A DNA stretch of 64,000 nucleotides from Eublepharis macularius. Lineage: Eukaryota > Chordata > Lepidosauria > Squamata > Eublepharidae. Below, piece by piece: positions 1 to 12,000 of the stretch. Numbering within the stretch: the first letter of the stretch is position 1; each line of letters opens with the position of its first letter. The notes below the pieces were generated by a model. It searched no databases and was not told the DNA's origin. It saw only the letters and a program-made list of their open reading frames with translations. The stretch lies in contig NC_072801.1 in NCBI RefSeq assembly GCF_028583425.1, positions 60,279,766 to 60,343,765 of the forward strand, in the 5' to 3' direction. The translations under genes were made by a program, and so were the position numbers.

Positions 1-149
1 CTAAGGGAAGGCCACGACATTTGACAGACACTTAAATCCTGCCAATCGGGATCCTAAAGGCCAGGCCGCGTCCTCATTCGACATTTGAGGGCGGGAATAA
101 ATATCATTTCTACCGAATAGGAGGAGGCCTAGTTGAGAAGGCCGTGAGG

Positions 150-800
150 GTTATTAACTATCTATCCAATAACAAAGCGGGACAGAGTTTGACCGGCGTC
201 TCCGAGCAGCCAATCCATCCTGAGGAGGCGGAGTGTGTTCGCGCGTGCGGGGGGGGGATCCTCCTCGCTTCAGGGACACAATGGAGGCACCGGGGAAGGG
301 GAGGCGGGACGACTTTTTGAGCGACATCTGGCAGAGCCCACTGGTGCGTCGAGGAAAGGGAGCCGGGAAGTGACAGGCTTTCAAAGGGGCCAATGGCGCG
401 CGAGAAGAGGGGGGGGGAAATGTTGTGAGGCGGGTGTAAGGGAATAGCGAAGAGTAAAAGAAACAGCGCGCTCGAGTAGGCAGGTGGGTGAAAGAAAGAA
501 AAGAGAAGAGGGAAAGAGGGTGCGGGTGGACGGCTGAGAGGAGGAAAGTCTGCCGGGGAAGGGAGGTGGTGGAGCGCAGACGGCTGAGAGGGGTATGAGG
601 GGATGCGCGCGGGTCCTCTGAGGTGAGGGGGGAGGGGCGCGCTCCTGAGGGCACGAGGACAAAATGGGGGAGGGGGGACGTCTGAGCGGGAAAAAAGTGG
701 CCGCCTCAGCCTCGCTCCTGTCCCGCATCGCTCGCTCTTCTCACGCCCGGTCAGTCTCATCTCCCACGGGCGCTCCTCCCTCAGGTGTCAGTCATCTCCC
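150..800 (+). promoter_or_regulatory. CpG-rich promoter region, probably of KMT5C
   Basis: A G+C-rich stretch with many CG dinucleotides and G runs lies about 5 kb upstream of the first KMT5C coding exon, as expected for a CpG-island promoter with a non-coding first exon. It is unlike the AT-richer DNA around it. I cannot place the transcription start. The long overlapping open frames here, mostly Pro/Ser/Arg-rich on the - strand, are what a stop-poor GC-rich region gives by chance. A divergent promoter for a gene off the left edge is possible. Confidence 0.6.
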
Positions 801-1349
801 TGTTTCCCGCCGCCCCGCATTTTCTGCCTTCTTCATCCTCCGACCAGTATTGAGGTCCTCCCAACCAGTATTGAGGTTCTGCCTTCTTCATTCTCCGACC
901 AGTATCCATTCAGTCTTCTCTTCCCCACTCGCACCAGAGGGATTTCTCTCCCCTTCCCCCTCTCTTCACAGATGATCCAAGGCGAGCTTTCTATGGAATA
1001 AATTTGGGTTAGACTTTTTAAAGGTTTTATTGTTTGGGGGTTGTTTGTTTTTTGCCGTATCCCAGAGAAATCTTCCTTTTCCCTCTTTTTCATTCTCCAT
1101 CCGTACTCAGCCTGCTCTGAAACGTGTAGGGTTGTCAGCTTTCAGGTGGTGGCTGGAGATATCCCAAAATTGCAACTGATCTCCAGATGACAATGGTCAG
1201 TTCCTCTAAAGAAAATGGCTCCTTTGGTGGTGGAATCTATGGCATTATACCTTTCAAGGTCCCCCTCTTCCTAAAGTCCACACTCCCCAGGATCAGGCCC
1301 CCAAATCCTCAGGAATTTCATAACCTGGAGCAGGCACCCTTATGAGGAT

Positions 1350-1535
1350 TTGAGTCCAGTGGCACCAAGACCTACAAGATTTTCAGGGTGTAAGCTTTTG
1401 AGAGTCAGAACTGCCTTCTTCAGACACAAGAAGTCTGACAAAGGGAGCTTTTGCCTTTTGAAAGCTTACATCTTGAAAATCTTGTTGATCTCTAAGGTGC
1501 CACTGGATTCAAATCCTGCTGGTCTACTGTGCACC
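1350..1535. mobile_element. Palindromic fragment of Penelope-like element ends
   Basis: The two halves are inverted copies of one sequence. The left half reads GAGTCCAGTGGCACC inward and the right half ends GGTGCCACTGGATTC. Each carries a decayed version of the hammerhead-like core also seen at 3090 (CTGA..., stem, AAAGC). A related piece lies at 1880-2030. They resemble the arms of the 2498-3216 insertion but are older. Confidence 0.45.
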
Positions 1536-2483
1536 AATGCGGCTACCACCTAAAACAACTCTATCAGGGTGCCTCTTCTCTCCTTCCCTTTTTCATCCTA
1601 AATTCCAGTTAGTTACAGGCACACACATACTCATATTCTTCCCCTCAAATGCTGAAGAGAGACAGCTCTTTTCCCTTCCCAAATCCTCTTCTTCCCCCAA
1701 CAATGAAGAGGTCCTTTTTTTTCCTCCTGTCCTTCATTTCTTCCTCCTTTCATCCTCAGTTGTCTGGTATGAACACAAAGAGATGCTAAATGGCTATGGC
1801 TAAACCGTTGGCATTCCATTAATGCCCTGTTGTATGGACAGTGTCAGGTAGGTAGTTGTGTTGGTCTGCAGTAGAACAGCAAGATTTGAGTCCAGTGGTA
1901 CCTTAGATACTAGCATGATGTTCAGGATATAATCCTTCGAGAGTCAAAGCTCCCTTCTTCCGATACGTTTATACACTAAAAATCTTGTTGGTGTCTAAGG
2001 TGCCACTGGACTCAAATCCTCTTGTTATATAGATAGGTTGCCCTGAATGACTCTAGTCAGGCCTGATTCAGATATAAGTGTGCGTTTGAGAAGCCTTAGG
2101 CATTTAGTTAGCTTTCCTATATCAGATAATTTTATTCCTGATAACACTTCAGCAATGGTTTAGGTTTGTTATGAATTAAAGAATCTTTGCTTCCATTTTA
2201 ACCTTTTATTAAAGCATAATTATTTTGCATCTTTAACACTAACTCAAAACAAAATTATATCATTCATTACTGCTACATAGATAATTAAAGGAGAGCAATT
2301 ACATCATATAAAATATCTAAAAATTATTTTTATTTATATATGTGATTTATAGTCTGCCTTTCTCAACTGTGTAACCTGCCTTGAGTCTCAGGTAGAAAGG
2401 TAAAATATAAATAATGTAAAATAAATAAAATTAACTGGGACTCAAGGCATATTATGTAGACTAAGTCAGTCAAGCAAGGAGTC

Positions 2484-2497
2484 CCTCCTAAGAAGCA
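2484..2497. repeat. Target-site duplication, left copy
   Basis: CCTCCTAAGAAGCA is repeated exactly at 3217-3230. The two copies bracket the inverted-repeat insertion. Confidence 0.8.
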
Positions 2498-2544
2498 AAA
2501 TCAAAAAGAGTCCAGTAGCACCTTTAAGACTAACCAATTTTATT

Positions 2545-2582
2545 GTAGCATAAGCTTTCGAGAATCAAGTTCTCTTCGTCAG
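2545..2582 (-). ncRNA. Hammerhead-ribozyme-like motif, left arm
   Basis: On the - strand: CTGACGA (2582-2576), a stem-loop GAGAA/TTCTC, GAAA (2559-2556), then AGC-TTAT-GCT, which gives the three-pair helix III of compact hammerheads. It is the inverted partner of the right-arm copy. The core is complete, but helix I next to it is weakly paired, so activity is not assured. Confidence 0.5.
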
Positions 2583-3068
2583 ATGCATGGTACAGAAACT
2601 GGTCAAATATAGAAGAGGAGGGGGGAGAAGGGGAGGAAAGATGCAGTTAGGGGGGGAGAGGGATGTAACCAAAACATTCCTTTGCTAGTAAATGTAAACA
2701 TCTCCTCTTGGTATGGAGATTAATTGGCTTGTGTGAGGCTTCAAAGGAGTTTGCCGTGTTGGTTTGTAGCAGCAAAACAACCAGACCATCCAATTCCAAT
2801 GTAGTATAAGCCTTCGATAGCCACATCTGCATCTGGCGGGGAGAGCTGTGGTTATCAAAGGCTTATACTACATTGGAATTGGATGGTCTGGTTGTTTTGC
2901 TGCTACAAACCAACACGGCAAACTCCTTTGAAGCCTCACACAAGCCAATTAATCTCCATACCAAGAGGAGATGTTTACATTTACTAGCAAAGGAATGTTT
3001 TGGTTACATCCCTCTCCCCCACTAACTGCATCTTTCCTCCCCTTCTCCCCCCTCCTCTTCTATATTTG

Positions 3069-3139
3069 ACCAGTTTCTGTACCATGCATCTGACGAAGAG
3101 AACTTGATTCTCGAAAGCGTATGCTACAATAAAATTGGT
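3069..3139 (+). ncRNA. Hammerhead-ribozyme-like motif, right arm
   Basis: CTGACGA at 3090-3096 fits the core CUGANGA. Stem II is 3098-3102 with 3108-3112 around loop CTTGA. GAAA follows at 3113-3116. Helix III pairs A3116-T3125, G3117-C3124 and C3118-G3123 around a 4-base loop. A3126 would be the cleavage-site base. A distal helix I can form between 3069-3076 and 3132-3139, with a large internal loop between it and the core. The layout is that of a type I hammerhead with minimal helix III. It was read by eye; no folding was run. Confidence 0.5.
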
Positions 3140-3216
3140 TAGTCTTAAAGGTGCTACTGGACTCTTTTTGATTTTGCTACCACAGACTAACACGGCTAAC
3201 TCCTCTGCATCTATGA

Positions 3217-3230
3217 CCTCCTAAGAAGCA
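3217..3230. repeat. Target-site duplication, right copy
   Basis: Exact copy of 2484-2497. Confidence 0.8.
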
Positions 3231-5934
3231 GCTCCCAATCAGTTCAGCTTCTTATATTTATAGGTTTTTAAAATCATCTCCTAACAATAGATAGCTGCCC
3301 TACTTGGTAGGGAAGCACATGCTTCTTGGAATGCATGCACATTCATGCATGTATATTTCATTCATATACCAGATGGCTTTAAACAGAAACATGTCTATAG
3401 GCAATGTAAATACATTTTTGTTAGGACTAACCAGATCATATCAAAATAGTGAATGCAAGCTTTGGAATTTCTCAGAACGTTTCATCAGGCTGGATATTAA
3501 ACAAAAAAAGAAAAAGGTTGTTTTCCTGCAAATTGTAACTTTCTGACAACAGGCTGGAATGTGTTGCAGACATGGATCACATGATGAAAGGGAGAAATCT
3601 GATTTCAAACTGTGTCAGAGGCAATAGTATATAACCCTTAAAAGCCATGAGGTGAGGGCTCTTTATTTTATTTAGCTGTTCACGAAAGCGGTTCAACAAC
3701 TGGAAGATGATCATATTGTTTTTGAGGGTTATATCTATTATTATTTATTTGCTCCTTCTTCCCAGGCCCTCTGGTTCAATTTGAAATCCATTTTGCACCC
3801 TTTTCTCTTCCAAAGCTGTTCTCACAAGCAGGGGAGAACTTCTTTGTTGTCAGTTCCTGTACTGTGCTTTGCGTGTCTGCAGTCTATGCACAGAAGGACA
3901 GGCTCAGGAGCTACTTGTGAATAAGTGGCTCAGCTTGCTTTTCCAAGTAGTATATTGTGCTTCCAGGTAAATCTGATGGCAGGGAGAATTCCAGCTTGCT
4001 ACTTTCAGCAGGCAGAATCATTTTCAAGTAGCTGCTGGCAACCAGCAATCTTTTGTTCTGATCAGTTTTGGGGTTGGACAGGGGTGTGAAGAAAGAAATC
4101 CTGCTTTCCTCCTCCATATGAGTGAAGTTGATCAGGAACAGTGCACTGTGAGAAGATTGACTTGTGATTAAGTATCCTTGTATTCCATCTCAAGCTGTGA
4201 GCATGCTTTTTCTCTTGCAGAGTCTGTCTAGACATTGCAAGGAAATTAGACCTCCTGTAAGGAGACACTTGCCTTACCAGAGACAAAATCTGAAAGTGGT
4301 GACCTAATCAGCAACAGTACTTGGGATATGGTGTAGCTTGCCCCAGTTGTTCCTGGGGTGCATTGATCGTTAAAAATGGTGGCCAGGGGGGCGGGATAAA
4401 AATTTGCTTTGCACCTAGTGGTAGGCTCAAAGAATCCCTGTTTTTCACCTTGAGATCTATACCAGGTCTAGATAAGGTTTGCTCAGCACCAGCTTGCCTG
4501 AGAATTGCTCCTTCAAAGACAAAGATTCATATCCCAGAGTAAAGCAATGAAGTGATTATAGTCTATTTCTAAATGTAGGTCATTGCTGTTGTCTGGAGCA
4601 ACATGGAAGTGGGCCGTGGATGAACCTCAGATCCCTTTCTGAGCTGTGTCCAGAAGGTCCTCATGTACAATTAGGAGGCAAGAAGGTGAATAACAGTTCA
4701 CACGTTTGTTACTTCCTGCATAAGAATTTGTGTCAGAACGTGTCTATTTTCATGGCTGGAAAAATCCTGGATACCTGTAAACCTAGTGATATGGTACCTG
4801 GGGATTTCAGCAATCTGCTTTATGTAATATAGTCACCTAAAACACTAAAATTAGTATCAAAGAATTAGCAATCTTTTTCCAGCTATGTCTTGCTATGTCT
4901 TGGGGATCAGGCAGCAACAAATTAGTGGCCCTGGTTGTACCACAATTCATACAAGAGCAATAGATAATGCCAGAAAGGTCACAGTTGTGTACTGAGTTCT
5001 TGATAGTACCTTGAGGTAAGAATATTGACTGGGGAAAGTGTGTGTGTCTGGGAGGGAGGGAGAGATACAGTGACTGCATGACAAAATGAGAGAAGAACCA
5101 TTGAAAGACAGCTGGGAGTGAAGTGTTCTAACTGGATGAGAGGATGTGATTGAGGAGAGAGAGATATATAGGCAGTTTTAGATCTTTTTAGGTAGAGCTA
5201 GGCAAGGTAGGTACGATTTTTATAAAATAAGGCAGCTATGAAAGAAAGATAATGAAAGGTCAGGTTTATTGTGTATTTTGAACAAACACTGTTTCTTGAA
5301 ATATAGTTGTTTCTTATTAATTTTATTTTATAAACGTATGTCCTCAAAGGTTCTGCTGAAACCTAAGGTTTCAGGGGTAATATACTAGTCAGCCCTAGTG
5401 ACTTAATGTGGGTCCAGTATGATCCTAGTGGCAGCATAGTTTGTTGGAACTGAAAAAGGTTGGGAAACAGGCTGGAGTTCAGTGAGGGAAGTATCACACT
5501 GGTCCTCTGGAAAAGAATGATATTGATGTAACTGAGGAATTGGAGGATAGGTTGATGGCAAGCTAATTCAGATCTGCCTAGTAAGCTAAGCCAATGATTA
5601 TAGACTCTTATTAGGGAACAATGTGGTATAAATATTTTAATTAATAAATAGGAATAGTTGGGTTGAAATCCAAGTGTGTAGGTGGTGGAGGTTAGAGCTG
5701 AGTAATAGTCTAAAAATATATAGAGGGAAAAGACACTTGATTAGAATCCTAGTCCTAGCTTAGAAAAGGTACCTGTGGTTTGTAGGAAAACAAAACTTTC
5801 TGTGTAGTTGATACTGCCTTTTGTGATCTAGGATTCAGTAGCTCCATCTTCACTGATGTTGGTGGCATAATTTATCTGTCCTGCCAGTCTTCTCCAGACA
5901 ATAGGGCCAAGTACAGCATGGTACTGGAAAGAAA

Positions 5935-6044
5935 ATGGGTTCTACTCGAGTGACTGCAAAGGAGCTCTGTGAGAATGATGACCTGGCCACTACAGTAGTG
6001 CTTGATTCCTACCTCGGATTTAAGACCCATAAGATGAATGTTAG
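5935..6044 (+). CDS. KMT5C: KMT5C coding exon 1
   Basis: Encodes residues 1-36 plus two bases, ending KTHKMNV. The donor is AG|GTAAGG. The mRNA exon probably starts upstream at a CAG before the ATG. Confidence 0.93.
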
Positions 6045-9000
6045 GTAAGGGAAATAGCATTTTGACCTCTATTAAATTTGAGGGGGAGGGTGACTAAAGG
6101 GCTTGGACTACAAGAAGATCAGGACTATGGGGCAATGAGGAAAACAGTTTCACTCCTTTGTTTTATTTCCACAGTCCGCTCCCAGCTATCAAAAGAAAGC
6201 ACCATTTTCGAGAGGCAGTGGAGGCCTTCCGGAAGCGCAAAGACCTAGAAGTTGCTTACCAAGCTTTGATGCAAGGAGGATGGGCCTGCCAGTATTTTCA
6301 GAACCGGAGCCGTCAGCAGGAGGCTGCCTTCAAGATTCATGTACAACTTTTATGGCTGGGCTGCTTCTGGGAGGGGGGGGGGATAAAGGGGTCTTTGGAA
6401 TGTCTCTTAGGTTTTCTGAATAGGGTGCTGTGAGTTAAGCTGGGACTAGCAGTCTAAGGTGTGGACTTAAGGTTGGTACCTTCTAAGTGGCTGTAAGCTT
6501 TTGTCTCTTAAAGGCTACCTTCCTGTGAGAGATCCACATTGAATACAGTAGGACTAACTTCCAAGTAAATATGCCTAGGCTCAGTCTGCATGGTTTCTGC
6601 TGCACTGAAGAAAAATACTTCATGTTCTACCTCTTCCAAGACTGGGTCTGTCACAGTGGCTGCCCTTCCCCCTTTCTTTATGGGGACTGCTCCTGGGTAA
6701 CATACCAAGTTTCTTGCAGCAGGGTAGCTTTAGAAACAGCAGCCAAGGGCTAAGATTCATGAATTTTATGGGAGTGGACTGAGCTCTGGAAGATGGGAGC
6801 TAAGGAACCACAATGGCTCTTCTGAGGGAAGCAGGGTTTGTTAGACCAGAGGGCCTCTAGGAGGGGCATTAAGCTGCCCAAGATGGGGTAAGCCTGGTAC
6901 CAAAATGATGGTGTTCTTTCTGGGAGGATAGTCTGAGAAGCTAGACTGATGGGCTGTGGTTGTTATTTCTCCTCCATAGATATTTCGCTACCTTCGCATT
7001 TTCCTTCCTGAGAGTGGTTTTGCTATCAAGCCCTGTAGTCGCTATTCCCTGGAAATAAATGGGGCCCGGGTGGTCTCTACAAAGTCATGGTAGGTTTGTG
7101 ATGTTGAATACTCTTCACCTGTACCCCCTTGTCTTGGTATAATTTACTTTCTTCTTTAGAAACACCCTCTGTGTCAGAAATACTCAGTGGCTCAAGAGTC
7201 ACATGTGGCTCTTCTGAGCACCATTCTCCAATATGGTCCCGCCTTATGTTCTAGGAAAGTAAGCAGGGCCATTGTCTGCGGGCGCTTGTGTTGGCACCTT
7301 GAAACAGCTGCAGACAGATGGATCAGAGGATGGGTCAGTCTTCCTGAGCTGTGGGCCTTGTTCCGTGGATGCAAGGGCTCATCCTTTCCACTCGCACCTC
7401 CTTATAGCTTCTCCATTCTCAGGTGGCTGCTGGGAGGAGAGCAAGCTGGTTTCAGAGAAGAGATTCAAATCACCACCACTCTAGTTACCAAGGAAAAGAG
7501 AAAACTGGCCATGGTGGTAGTGGTGGTTTTGCTCCTTTCTCCAGCTTGATCTCCTGTTGGTGCCCTGGCAATCTCATTATCTCGCCCTGCCAACTGTGCC
7601 TCCTGCTGTGGAGCGAGCAGGAAGGTAGAGAGGGAAGCTCCGAACACCCAAGTCTGGCTAAGGCTTCAACATCTGTGGGGAGAGAGAACCTTACATACTC
7701 TAAAGTAATTTCGTAATTAGAAAGGCTATAAGTTATATTTTGAATATAGATATATTATTGTATACGTGTGTGTGTGTGTTTGGGGTCATCCTCATGGCAT
7801 ACAGTAGTCATGTGTCTGTTTTTTTTATTGTAATTATGAATGTGGCTCTCTGCAAGCCACAGTGAGGACCACTGCGTGCCATTGCAGTTGAGACTCTGTA
7901 TAAGCACAGATGCCCTGACCTGGATAGCCCAGGTTAACCTTATCTCGTCAGATCTCAAAAGCTAAGTAGGGTCAGCACTGGTTACTTCCAAGGAAAACCA
8001 GGGTCACTATGCGGAGGCAGGCAATGGCAAACCACCTCTTTTAGTCTCTTGCTTTGAAAACCTCAGCAGGGGTCGCTGTAAGTCAGCTATAAGTTGATGG
8101 CACTTTACACATACACATAAACACACAAACTTTGCCACTTTGGGAGTCTTGTTTAGGGTGAAAGGTGGGGTACAAGTAAGAGGATATTACTTAAATAAAT
8201 TACTCTCTACTGGAGCTTGGAGCAGGAGGATCAGTTGGGCTGTGAGGTTAGCTCTCCTCCTTTCCCCATAAGGAAGAAGAATGACAAGCTGGAGCTTTTG
8301 GAGGGCTACATTGCAGAATTGACAGAGCCAGATGAAAGCCTTCTGCGGGCAGGTGAAAATGACTTCAGCATTATGTATTCCACGCGGAAACAATGTGCCC
8401 AGCTCTGGCTGGGACCAGCAGCCTTCATTAATCACGGTATGCAAGTGCTTCCAGCCAATCCGAGTTCAGCTTCTCTCTGTATTTCAATCCCTTTTCTGCA
8501 GAGCAGCTAGCTGTGGATGTAGAGTTAGGTAGCAATTGAGCTGGTGGCTGAAGGGAATCCTAGAGAGCAGGAGCTGGCAACAGGCAGGCTGATGGGAACG
8601 GTCACTTTCACTTTTCCTTGACCTGCAGAATGGCTGTGGGTAAAATTCTGTCTCTGTGTGAGAAATACTGCGTGATTTTTTGGCAAGTATTGGAAGAATT
8701 AAATAAGAAGGCATATATTGCTTATTAAGATAGATGAGCTGTAGGAACAGGGAACAATGAGATGGTACAATCCTATTATAAAAAATAAAACCCAGACTTC
8801 ATAAAAAATGTTAAGAATCAGCTTTCATATTATGTCTTACATTTGTGCGGTGATAGTTTCATTTGGGAGCTCCCCCCAACACATGCTGAGAGATGCTGAT
8901 CTTAGGTTACCTTGATCAGAACTTCAAAATACTAAGTTGTCACTTGATCACTGTAATGATCGTATGTCTAAAATAGCTGTTTAAATCCAACTGCAAAAAG

Positions 9001-12000
9001 CAGCGAGAAATGCCCTTCCAACTTCTCCTGGAAGCCCAATCCCTGATTCATTGGAAGCTTTGTGTACATCCCCCCCGTTGTCAGGCTGTTCTTCACTATG
9101 ATTACAGTATCAGAATGCCACATTATCCTCTACACCTAATTTTTAAAAAATCTTAATTGCTTCGAGAGAGAGCAGGGTTTATTACTGAAAATGCAACAGA
9201 AGATTTTTTTTTATTCCAGTCTTTAATAGTCTATAAGGAAGACTGAAAAAGTGGGCCGTTATTTATATAACTTATGTCTGTCTCTATCTGTCCCAACCCT
9301 ACTCTCTCTATCCTCTTACACGATTTGCCTCTCACAATGGACCCCTCAGACTGCAGGCCAAATTGTAAGGTAAGTCACTAGTGACTTTTTGCTGTGGTTG
9401 GTGATACTCTTTATTAAAAGAACCCAGCCTCTGCATTTGAAATAAGCCCTGCAGACTCGCTCCATAAACTTGGTTCTGACTGTACTGTGTAGTCAGGGTG
9501 CAGAATTCAGGATATTTGGTAGAGGCTGGAAGAATAAGAGAACTAGAAAGGAAGCAGTGTCAAAACAGTGCCCTGGAAACCTTTGGGAGGGGCAGGGAGG
9601 TTTGTGAACTGCAAAAGCTCCTCCTCCTGATTCCTGGAATCCCTGCCCATTTCTCACACTGCTAGACTCAGACTGCCAGGCATTTCTTCACCACATAGAC
9701 AGGAAACAATTTCATCTGTCAAGAAAGGGAAGAGCCAGAAGAACTTAAATCTGACAGGCTCTTAGCACCTGCTGTTCTGCTTCTGGGAGATTTGGACCAG
9801 AAAAACTAAGGAGCCAGGAAGCAATTGGTGTTTTGTGGCTTAGAATAGCAACAGCTGGGAGCCAAGACTTCTGCTGAAAGGAAGAAAAAGGAAAGAGTAG
9901 AGAAGGAGTCTGTTGGATTTTTATAGGGGAAGGTTAAAAAGGGAACCCTGGGCCCCAGCATTCCAAGCTTTCTTTTGTTTCCTACTGTTCTCTCCCTTAT
10001 TACGTTGTTTATCACTGCTTTAGTTTGTCCCAATGGATGGAAACACTGCGTGTGTCAAGGTGCTGCGGGACATTGAGCCAGAAGATGAGATCACATGCTT
10101 CTATGGCGACGGCTTCTTTGGGGAGAACAATGAGCTGTGCGAGTGCTGCACTTGTGAAAGGTGAAGACTGTGAGGGCTTGGAGCTGGTGGAGAGGGTGTC
10201 ATGGGGTGGAGTTGAATGTAGGTCCTGGAGCTTTGAAACGTGGAGTAAGGCCTTGTTATGTTCCTTAAAAAGGGCTGGGTTATTAGCTTCTCTGTTTTGT
10301 TACCTTTTTTCAGGAAGGGGGAAGGAGCCTTCCGATTCCTGAATCAGACACCTTTGCAATCTACCTCAGTCCATGAAAAATATCTACTGAGAGAGACGAA
10401 CGGCCGTCTGCAGCGGTGGAAAAGCCAGTTGTGTAAATTGGCTCAACGCAGTGTGAAAACAGGGCGCAAGGCCCGGTACAGGAGGGCACGATTACGTGGT
10501 GAGATGTGCAAGGGTGATTTACTGAAATCTGACTTTTGTGGGTTGTAATACTGTGAGTGTGGGGGCGGGAGCTTGGGCATTTGCTCGGAGTCGCTTTTTC
10601 ATAGAGGGGATCCTCCCCTTGGCTGCCTGCCATTGCTTGCTCACATTTCAGTGCCCCCCCTTCTGGTCAGTATTAATAGCACTCTTCTTTGGGTTGAAGA
10701 GAGCACCTGAGAATAGCTATCCTGGCCAACATCTTTTCTAGGACTAGGAGAGGCAGCCCAGCGAGCTGCATTTCTTGGAGCTTTTGACAGGCTTGCATCA
10801 CCTTTTTGAGGCTCTGGGAAAGAGTGCTGTGGTGGGAAGAAGCAGTGCCACTTGCTTGTGTACTAGATTTCCCAGAATTACAACATTTTCAGATTACAGA
10901 GATTAACTCCACTAGAGAAAATGGCTACTTTGGAGGGCGAACTCTGGCATTATACCCTGCTAGGGTCCTTCTCCTGCCATCCCCAGGCTCTGTACTCAAA
11001 GCTTCAGGGATTTCTAAAACTGGAGTTGGCAACTCTTTTGTGTACAGAAGACCAATAGCCATGCAAGCATTGAATTGTACCTATGATTCAGTTGGATGCA
11101 GGTTGGGATTATCAGATGGGAGGGGATTCTGGAAACTGACTTCTCTTTTCCTTCTCTAGGTGCCCTGCGCAAATCCACCCTACGCTGGGTTTATAGAATC
11201 CTCAAGCCTCTGTACATCCCATTGCACAACTGCCTGGCCTGCAGTGCACGTAGGTGCAAGATCCGTAAGCAGCTGTTGGTGCATCTGCCTCGTTGTCCTC
11301 CTTCTATGTTACCAGCACTGCATCCTTGGCATTCTTTACATAGCAAGGGAAGCCATTTGGGGGCCCTACAAGACCGCTCTTTCGCAAGAACACACAACAG
11401 GCCTGTGATCTTGGGTTGGGCTGAACGGGGAAGCTTGTTTGTAGATCTTGGCAAGAGAGTGACTGTAGACTTGGCAGAGTCTGAGAGAGGAGGGTGTGGG
11501 ACTGGGAAGAGAGAGCTGCATAATGGCAGTGTGGAGCTTAGGCAGGGCTCTGAGGAGCATGGTACAGGAAATGTGGAGAGGCACTCTGAGATCACCGGGC
11601 CATGTAGTTTAGGGTCTGAGGTATTAGGCTCAGGGGATCAAGAACCCCTTGGCTCAGGGGATCAAGAACCCCTTGGCTCAGGGGATCAAGAACCCCTTGG
11701 CCCAGGCGATCAAGAACCCCTTGGCTCAGGGGATCAAGAACCTCTTGGCTCAGGGGATCAAGAACCCCTTGGCTCAGGGGATCAAGAACCCCTTGGCCCA
11801 GGCGATCAAGAACCCCTTGACTCCTCTTGTTCCTCTAGCCAGTTACCCTACAGGACAAGGAGCATGACCCGGCACCAGGCTCAGATTTTGCACAAACTCC
11901 CACTGCCACCGCCAGCAGCAGACCCCAAACTTTCCCAGTATGCTCATGTTCATCTTGGAGGCAGGCAGCGCTGGCAGCAGCCCCCTCCTAACCAGATGGA

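Larger units (their letters stand above)
2498..3216. mobile_element. Inverted-repeat Penelope-like insertion (719 bp) with two hammerhead-like motifs
   Basis: Two arms of about 330 bp are near-perfect reverse complements meeting near 2840, and the right end carries about 40 extra bases. Exact 14-bp duplications (2484-2497 and 3217-3230) flank it, showing a single insertion of the whole palindrome. The sequence (GTCCAGTAGCACC, then AGCTTTCGAGA, then CGTCAGATGC) belongs to a repeat type common in reptiles. I assign it to the Penelope-like class because of the inverted arrangement, a duplication longer than DNA transposons make, and a motif matching the hammerhead ribozyme core, which Penelope-like elements are known to carry in their terminal repeats. 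No reverse transcriptase is present. An unclassified foldback element is the alternative. Confidence 0.55.
801..5934. other. Presumed first intron / 5' non-coding part of KMT5C
   Basis: There is no convincing coding exon here. It holds a degraded copy of the TAGGGTTGCCAAC hAT-type element near 1130-1345, inverted Penelope-like ends near 1350-1530 and 1880-2030, a SINE- or LINE-type tail near 2335-2440, and the large inverted-repeat insertion at 2498-3216. I recognise nothing between about 3300 and 5900. The acceptor of the first coding exon may be one of the CAG sites shortly before the ATG at 5935. Confidence 0.5.

Noticed and set aside
154-760. Long Pro/Ser-rich - strand open frames over the CpG-rich region
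   Set aside because: Several overlapping frames are open at once, as expected from GC-rich stop-poor DNA.
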